Shown: piece after piece, positions 61,247 to 64,000 of the stretch | Numbering within the stretch: the first letter of the stretch is position 1 | How the letters are laid out: the number at the start of each line of letters is the position of its first letter | Assembly: GCA_947167635.1 (NCBI GenBank) | Contig: CAMVIT010000008.1 | Coordinates: forward strand, 6,098-70,097 | Reading direction: 5' to 3' | DNA from: F23-D06 sp947167635 | Lineage (GTDB): Bacteria > Bacteroidota > Bacteroidia > Bacteroidales > WCHB1-69 | DNA: 64,000 bases | Made by a program: the position numbers and the translations under genes | Notes under the pieces: model-generated | Databases searched by the model: none | The model's input: the letters and a program-made list of their open reading frames with translations, nothing else | Told to the model about the DNA's origin: nothing

Positions 61247-62821
61247 TTATAATTTATACCCCAACTTTTCAAATAACCCCTTCAGTTCCTTCTTGTTCTC
61301 CTCTTCCTGCTTCAACAACTCCCGCAAATCACCTTGCAGTTCCCGCATCTTCGCGTCGTAATCGATTTGCTCGTCGCGGTTGCGGAATTCGATATACTTG
61401 CTGGGCACGAGGCTCCATCCTTTCTGCTCTATTTCGTCAAGGGTGGCAGAGTAGCAATACTCGGGCTCGTTGTGGTAACTTTGTTCGTGCCCCACGCGTT
61501 GCCAACTGTGGAAAATGTCGGCAATCTGCCGGATCTGCTCCTGCGAGAACTGGATGTATTTCTTCTCGAACGGCTCGCCCCACTGGCGCAGGTCAATAAA
61601 GAGCACTTCGTCTTCTCGGTCCCGATACTTCACGAGCTGGCCGTTCTGCTCCACGGCGCGGGCTTTTTTGTTGTGGTTCAGGATCCAAAGCGTCACGCTG
61701 ATGTCGGTGGAATAGAACATATTACGGGGCAGAATGACGATGGCCTCCACCAACTTGTTCTTCAGCAGCTGCCGGCGTATTTCTAACTCCGTGCCGTCGC
61801 CGCTCAGGGCGCCGTTGGCCAAGAGAAAGCCGGCAATGCCATTCGCCGAGAGTTTGCTGACGATGTTGAGAATCCAGCCGTAGTTGGCGTTGCTGGTTGG
61901 CGGCACCTCGTAACCCACCCAGCGCGGGTCGTCCTTCAGCTCGTTCTCCGCCCGCCACGACTTCTGGTTGAAAGGCGGGTTGGCCATAATGAAGTCGGCC
62001 TTCAGTTCCTTGTGTTGGTCGTTGTGGAAGGTGTCGGCGGACATCTCGCCCAAGTTGCAGGCGATGCCACGGATGGCGAGGTTCATCTTCGCCAACTTAT
62101 AGGTGGTGTTGGTGTATTCCTGCCCATAAACCGAAATATCCTTCTTGTTGCCGTGGTGCGCCTCTATGAACTTCATACTCTGCACAAACATACCGCCCGA
62201 ACCGCAGCAGGGGTCGTAAATCTTGCCGCGATAGGGTTCAATCATCTCCGCAATCAGGTTGACGATGCTCTTGGGCGTGTAATATTCGCCCTTGCCCTTG
62301 CCTTCCGCGATGGCAAACTTGCCCAGGAAATACTCATACACACGACCAATCAGATCGTTTTCAGGGTCTTTCAGCGTGTCAATCTTGTTGATTTCGTCAA
62401 GCAAAGCAGCTAATTTGGTCCGGTCGAGCGAAAGATCCGCATAGTAATTGCTCGGCAAAGCGCCCTTGAGGGTCGGGTTGCTGTCTTCTACCTTGGCCAA
62501 TGCTTTGTCAATTTTCACTGCAATGTCGTTCTGCTTGGCATTTTCTATCAGCCAGTCCCAGCGGCTTTCTGGTTCCAAGTAGAAGACATTCTTGGCGTTG
62601 TAAAACACGGGATTGTCTGCAAACGCCTCCTTGCTTTCGGCAATCAACTCGTTGCGCCGCTCCGTAAAGCGGTCGTATGCGTATTTCAGGAAGATGAGGC
62701 TCAGCACCACGTGCTTGTACTGCGACGGCTCCATCGAACCGCGCAGCTTGTTCGCCGATTCCCAAAGGGTTTCTTCAATGGATTTTGCTTGTTTCTTATT
62801 GGGCTTAGCTGTTTTTGGCAT
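61247..62821 (-). CDS. hsdM: type I restriction-modification methyltransferase subunit (HsdM)
   Basis: 524 residues. N-terminal helical domain ('ETLWESANKLRGSMEPSQYKH') and N6-adenine methyltransferase with SAM motif 'YDPCCGSGGMF' and catalytic 'NPPF' (in 'FIMANPPFNQ'). C-terminal helices contact HsdS. First gene of the island, with a -7 motif at 62934-62927, so the whole co-directional block could be driven from here. Confidence 0.95.
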   Translation of the reverse strand: MPKTAKPNKKQAKSIEETLWESANKLRGSMEPSQYKHVVLSLIFLKYAYDRFTERRNELIAESKEAFADNPVFYNAKNVFYLEPESRWDWLIENAKQNDIAVKIDKALAKVEDSNPTLKGALPSNYYADLSLDRTKLAALLDEINKIDTLKDPENDLIGRVYEYFLGKFAIAEGKGKGEYYTPKSIVNLIAEMIEPYRGKIYDPCCGSGGMFVQSMKFIEAHHGNKKDISVYGQEYTNTTYKLAKMNLAIRGIACNLGEMSADTFHNDQHKELKADFIMANPPFNQKSWRAENELKDDPRWVGYEVPPTSNANYGWILNIVSKLSANGIAGFLLANGALSGDGTELEIRRQLLKNKLVEAIVILPRNMFYSTDISVTLWILNHNKKARAVEQNGQLVKYRDREDEVLFIDLRQWGEPFEKKYIQFSQEQIRQIADIFHSWQRVGHEQSYHNEPEYCYSATLDEIEQKGWSLVPSKYIEFRNRDEQIDYDAKMRELQGDLRELLKQEEENKKELKGLFEKLGYKL

Positions 62822-62926
62822 AAAAGTGATGGTTAAATGAGCTGATTTTCCGATTTTCGAATGTTGGAAATTTTCAAATTCGTTTTGTCATTTTATGACT
62901 GTAGTTTTGGACTGTAAAAGAAAGTA

Positions 62927-62934
62927 CAAAAATA
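62927..62934 (-). promoter_or_regulatory. -7 promoter motif upstream of hsdM
   Basis: TATTTTTG on the minus strand, exact match to TAnnTTTG, 106 bases before the hsdM ATG. Confidence 0.5.
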
Positions 62935-63075
62935 CAATTTTTATCAGAAAATCAACCAATTTTCCTTCACTTTACTGTCCCCCTTTCACTATGGGATGCT
63001 TGTCGATAGCGATCCGCGCAGCCCTTGCCAGGGGTGCATATCAGAAATAGACAGGAACTAAATCTTTCCATTTGG

Positions 63076-63606
63076 TTACTCCACGATGATATTGCTGTGC
63101 CCTTTGCGGATTTGCTCGTCGGTGGGGAACAATTCCGTGATGGTGTCCACATTGATGATGACGGGGCGGCCGTGGATGGGCTCGGGCTTCTTGTCCGTAT
63201 GAGGCTTTGTGGATGTGCGGGCAGCAGGTTGGGGTGCCTCCTCCATGACAGATGGAGTGGTGTTTTGGGGTGTGTGGGCAACTGCAGGCTGCAGTTGCGG
63301 AGATGCGGGGACATCAACTGTTGTCGGCAGGGTGTCTTCGGAGACGGCATTGGAGTCGGTTATGACGACGGCGGCCTCCGCAGGTGCCGGTTCGGCAGGG
63401 GTGGGGGAGGACGCGTTGTGACGGACTACACCCCAGGTGACGAGGGCGGCCACGGCCACTCCGGCGAGGGAGACGGCTGCGATTTGCCCCCCCGTGAGGA
63501 CTGTGTGCAACCCGCTGCGGCGGAGAAAGTGTCTCCACGCCGTGTGGCGGTAGGGGTAGTCGGTCTGCTCGACCTTTTGCTTGAGTAGTTCGTCAAATTC
63601 AGTCAT
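63076..63606 (-). CDS. single-pass membrane protein downstream of an ECF sigma factor
   Basis: 176 residues. About 35 residues predicted cytoplasmic, a membrane segment near 40-62 ('IAAVSLAGVAVAALVTWGVV'), then a Pro/Ala/Thr-rich periplasmic part with no recognised domain. Thirteen bases after the sigma factor stop, so cotranscribed; same design (sigma, then short N-terminus + TM + Pro-rich region) as the 2465-3340 gene but without the CHU_C end. Possible anti-sigma-like role is inference from position. Confidence 0.75.
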   Translation of the reverse strand: MTEFDELLKQKVEQTDYPYRHTAWRHFLRRSGLHTVLTGGQIAAVSLAGVAVAALVTWGVVRHNASSPTPAEPAPAEAAVVITDSNAVSEDTLPTTVDVPASPQLQPAVAHTPQNTTPSVMEEAPQPAARTSTKPHTDKKPEPIHGRPVIINVDTITELFPTDEQIRKGHSNIIVE

Positions 63607-63618
63607 ACGCTTCTTTCT

Positions 63619-64000
63619 TTAGTCGTTGTTGAGTTGTTGAATCTGGGTTTTGATGCGGGTGCGGGCAGCGTTGACGTGCCACGCGGAAGTGCCCTCGCTG
63701 ATGTTCAGCTGTTGGGCGATCTCAGCGTGCGAGAAGCCGTCGAACACGAAGAGGTTGAAGACTGTTCGTGTGGTGGGGGGCAGTTTCTGTATCAACGCCA
63801 TCACTTCGTCCGCGCTCATGCGTCCCATGGCGGCGTTGATGTCATATCCTGCGGCCGCACTGTCGGCCACCTCCTCCAAGTCGGTGAATCCCACCTTGGC
63901 GTCATATTTGCGCCGGTGGTCCAAGGCTGCGTTCACCATTACCCGCTTCATCCAAGATTCGAAAGAACCAGTCGTTTCATACTTTCCGATGTTCGTGAAC
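63619..64000 (-). CDS. ECF sigma factor, 5' end cut by the window
   Basis: Reading frame open to position 64000 (126 whole codons to the stop at 63619). Region 2 end is 'FESWMKRVMVNAALDHRRKYD'-like sequence just inside the edge and region 4 'KLPPTTRTVFNLFVFDGFSHAEIAQQL' with the HTH 'NISEGTSAWHVNAARTRIK'. The ATG at 63951 is internal to region 2 and not the true start. Paired with the membrane protein downstream. Confidence 0.92.
   Translation of the reverse strand, partial: FTNIGKYETTGSFESWMKRVMVNAALDHRRKYDAKVGFTDLEEVADSAAAGYDINAAMGRMSADEVMALIQKLPPTTRTVFNLFVFDGFSHAEIAQQLNISEGTSAWHVNAARTRIKTQIQQLNND

Noticed and set aside
1..64000. tRNA, rRNA or insertion sequence genes
   Set aside because: I looked for tRNA-like cloverleaf segments, rRNA-like sequence and transposase motifs and saw none that I could support; no integrase or recombinase gene accompanies the defence island.

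Overview
The window comes from a member of the Bacteroidales (phylum Bacteroidota), most likely an anaerobic gut-type organism. The evidence is a SusC-like TonB-dependent receptor paired with a DUF4249 lipoprotein, secreted proteins with type IX secretion (por) C-terminal signals and CHU_C (gliding-motility-associated) domains, start codons without Shine-Dalgarno sequences, and many exact copies of the Bacteroidota -7 promoter motif TAnnTTTG. Two genes run off the window: a secreted FN3-like protein on the left (1-1144, minus) and an ECF sigma factor on the right (63619-64000, minus).

Region 1-45 kb is a chromosomal backbone of moderately GC-rich genes. From left to right it holds: an ECF sigma factor / membrane CHU_C protein / degenerate M16 peptidase cluster (minus); an alkyladenine DNA glycosylase; a TerC membrane protein; a flavin reductase-rubredoxin fusion; a plus-strand run of two DUF3857/transglutaminase proteins, a glycogen branching enzyme, a MORN-type repeat protein and an alpha/beta hydrolase fused to LysM; a DMT exporter; a 1.1-kb gene-free stretch full of palindromes; a 1534-residue secreted protein built from chitobiase-C-terminal-like repeats; a Fur-type regulator; kal and kce of lysine fermentation; a TlpA-like lipid/thiol protein; a VOC protein followed by three HdrC/HdrDE-like iron-sulfur proteins; a subtilase; the TonB receptor/DUF4249 pair; pgi; an SSS symporter; an aquaporin; and a minus-strand group with a GNAT enzyme, sirtuin, pfkA, mnmE and kbl.

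Region 45-63 kb is a co-directional (minus strand) defence island framed by a type I restriction-modification system: hsdM at the upstream end and hsdR about 13 kb further down, with hsdS between. The genes inserted between these subunits are, in transcription order, a metallophosphoesterase, hsdS, a UPF0489 protein, a CBASS operon (CD-NTase, E2-like protein with a SEC-C zinc motif, TIR-STING effector), the RloA/RloB ATPase-TOPRIM pair, two short reading frames, a PDDEXK (DUF1016) nuclease, a Fic protein, an AlbA-type ATP-binding protein and RhuM. The CBASS and flanking genes are visibly AT-rich compared with hsdM and hsdR, and short duplicated 5' gene ends (RhuM, Fic) mark recombination joints, so the island looks like a type I RM locus that has repeatedly accepted foreign defence genes.

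The most interesting system is the CBASS operon at 55560-58079: a cyclic dinucleotide synthase, a TIR-STING effector predicted to degrade NAD+ on ligand binding, and an E1-less E2-like protein carrying a SEC-C motif that may act on the synthase. Other points worth a second look are the VOC/Hdr-like gene cluster, the palindromic repeat family with four copies, the RhuM remnant whose differences from the intact gene are all synonymous, and the UPF0489 and phosphoesterase genes embedded in the RM operon.
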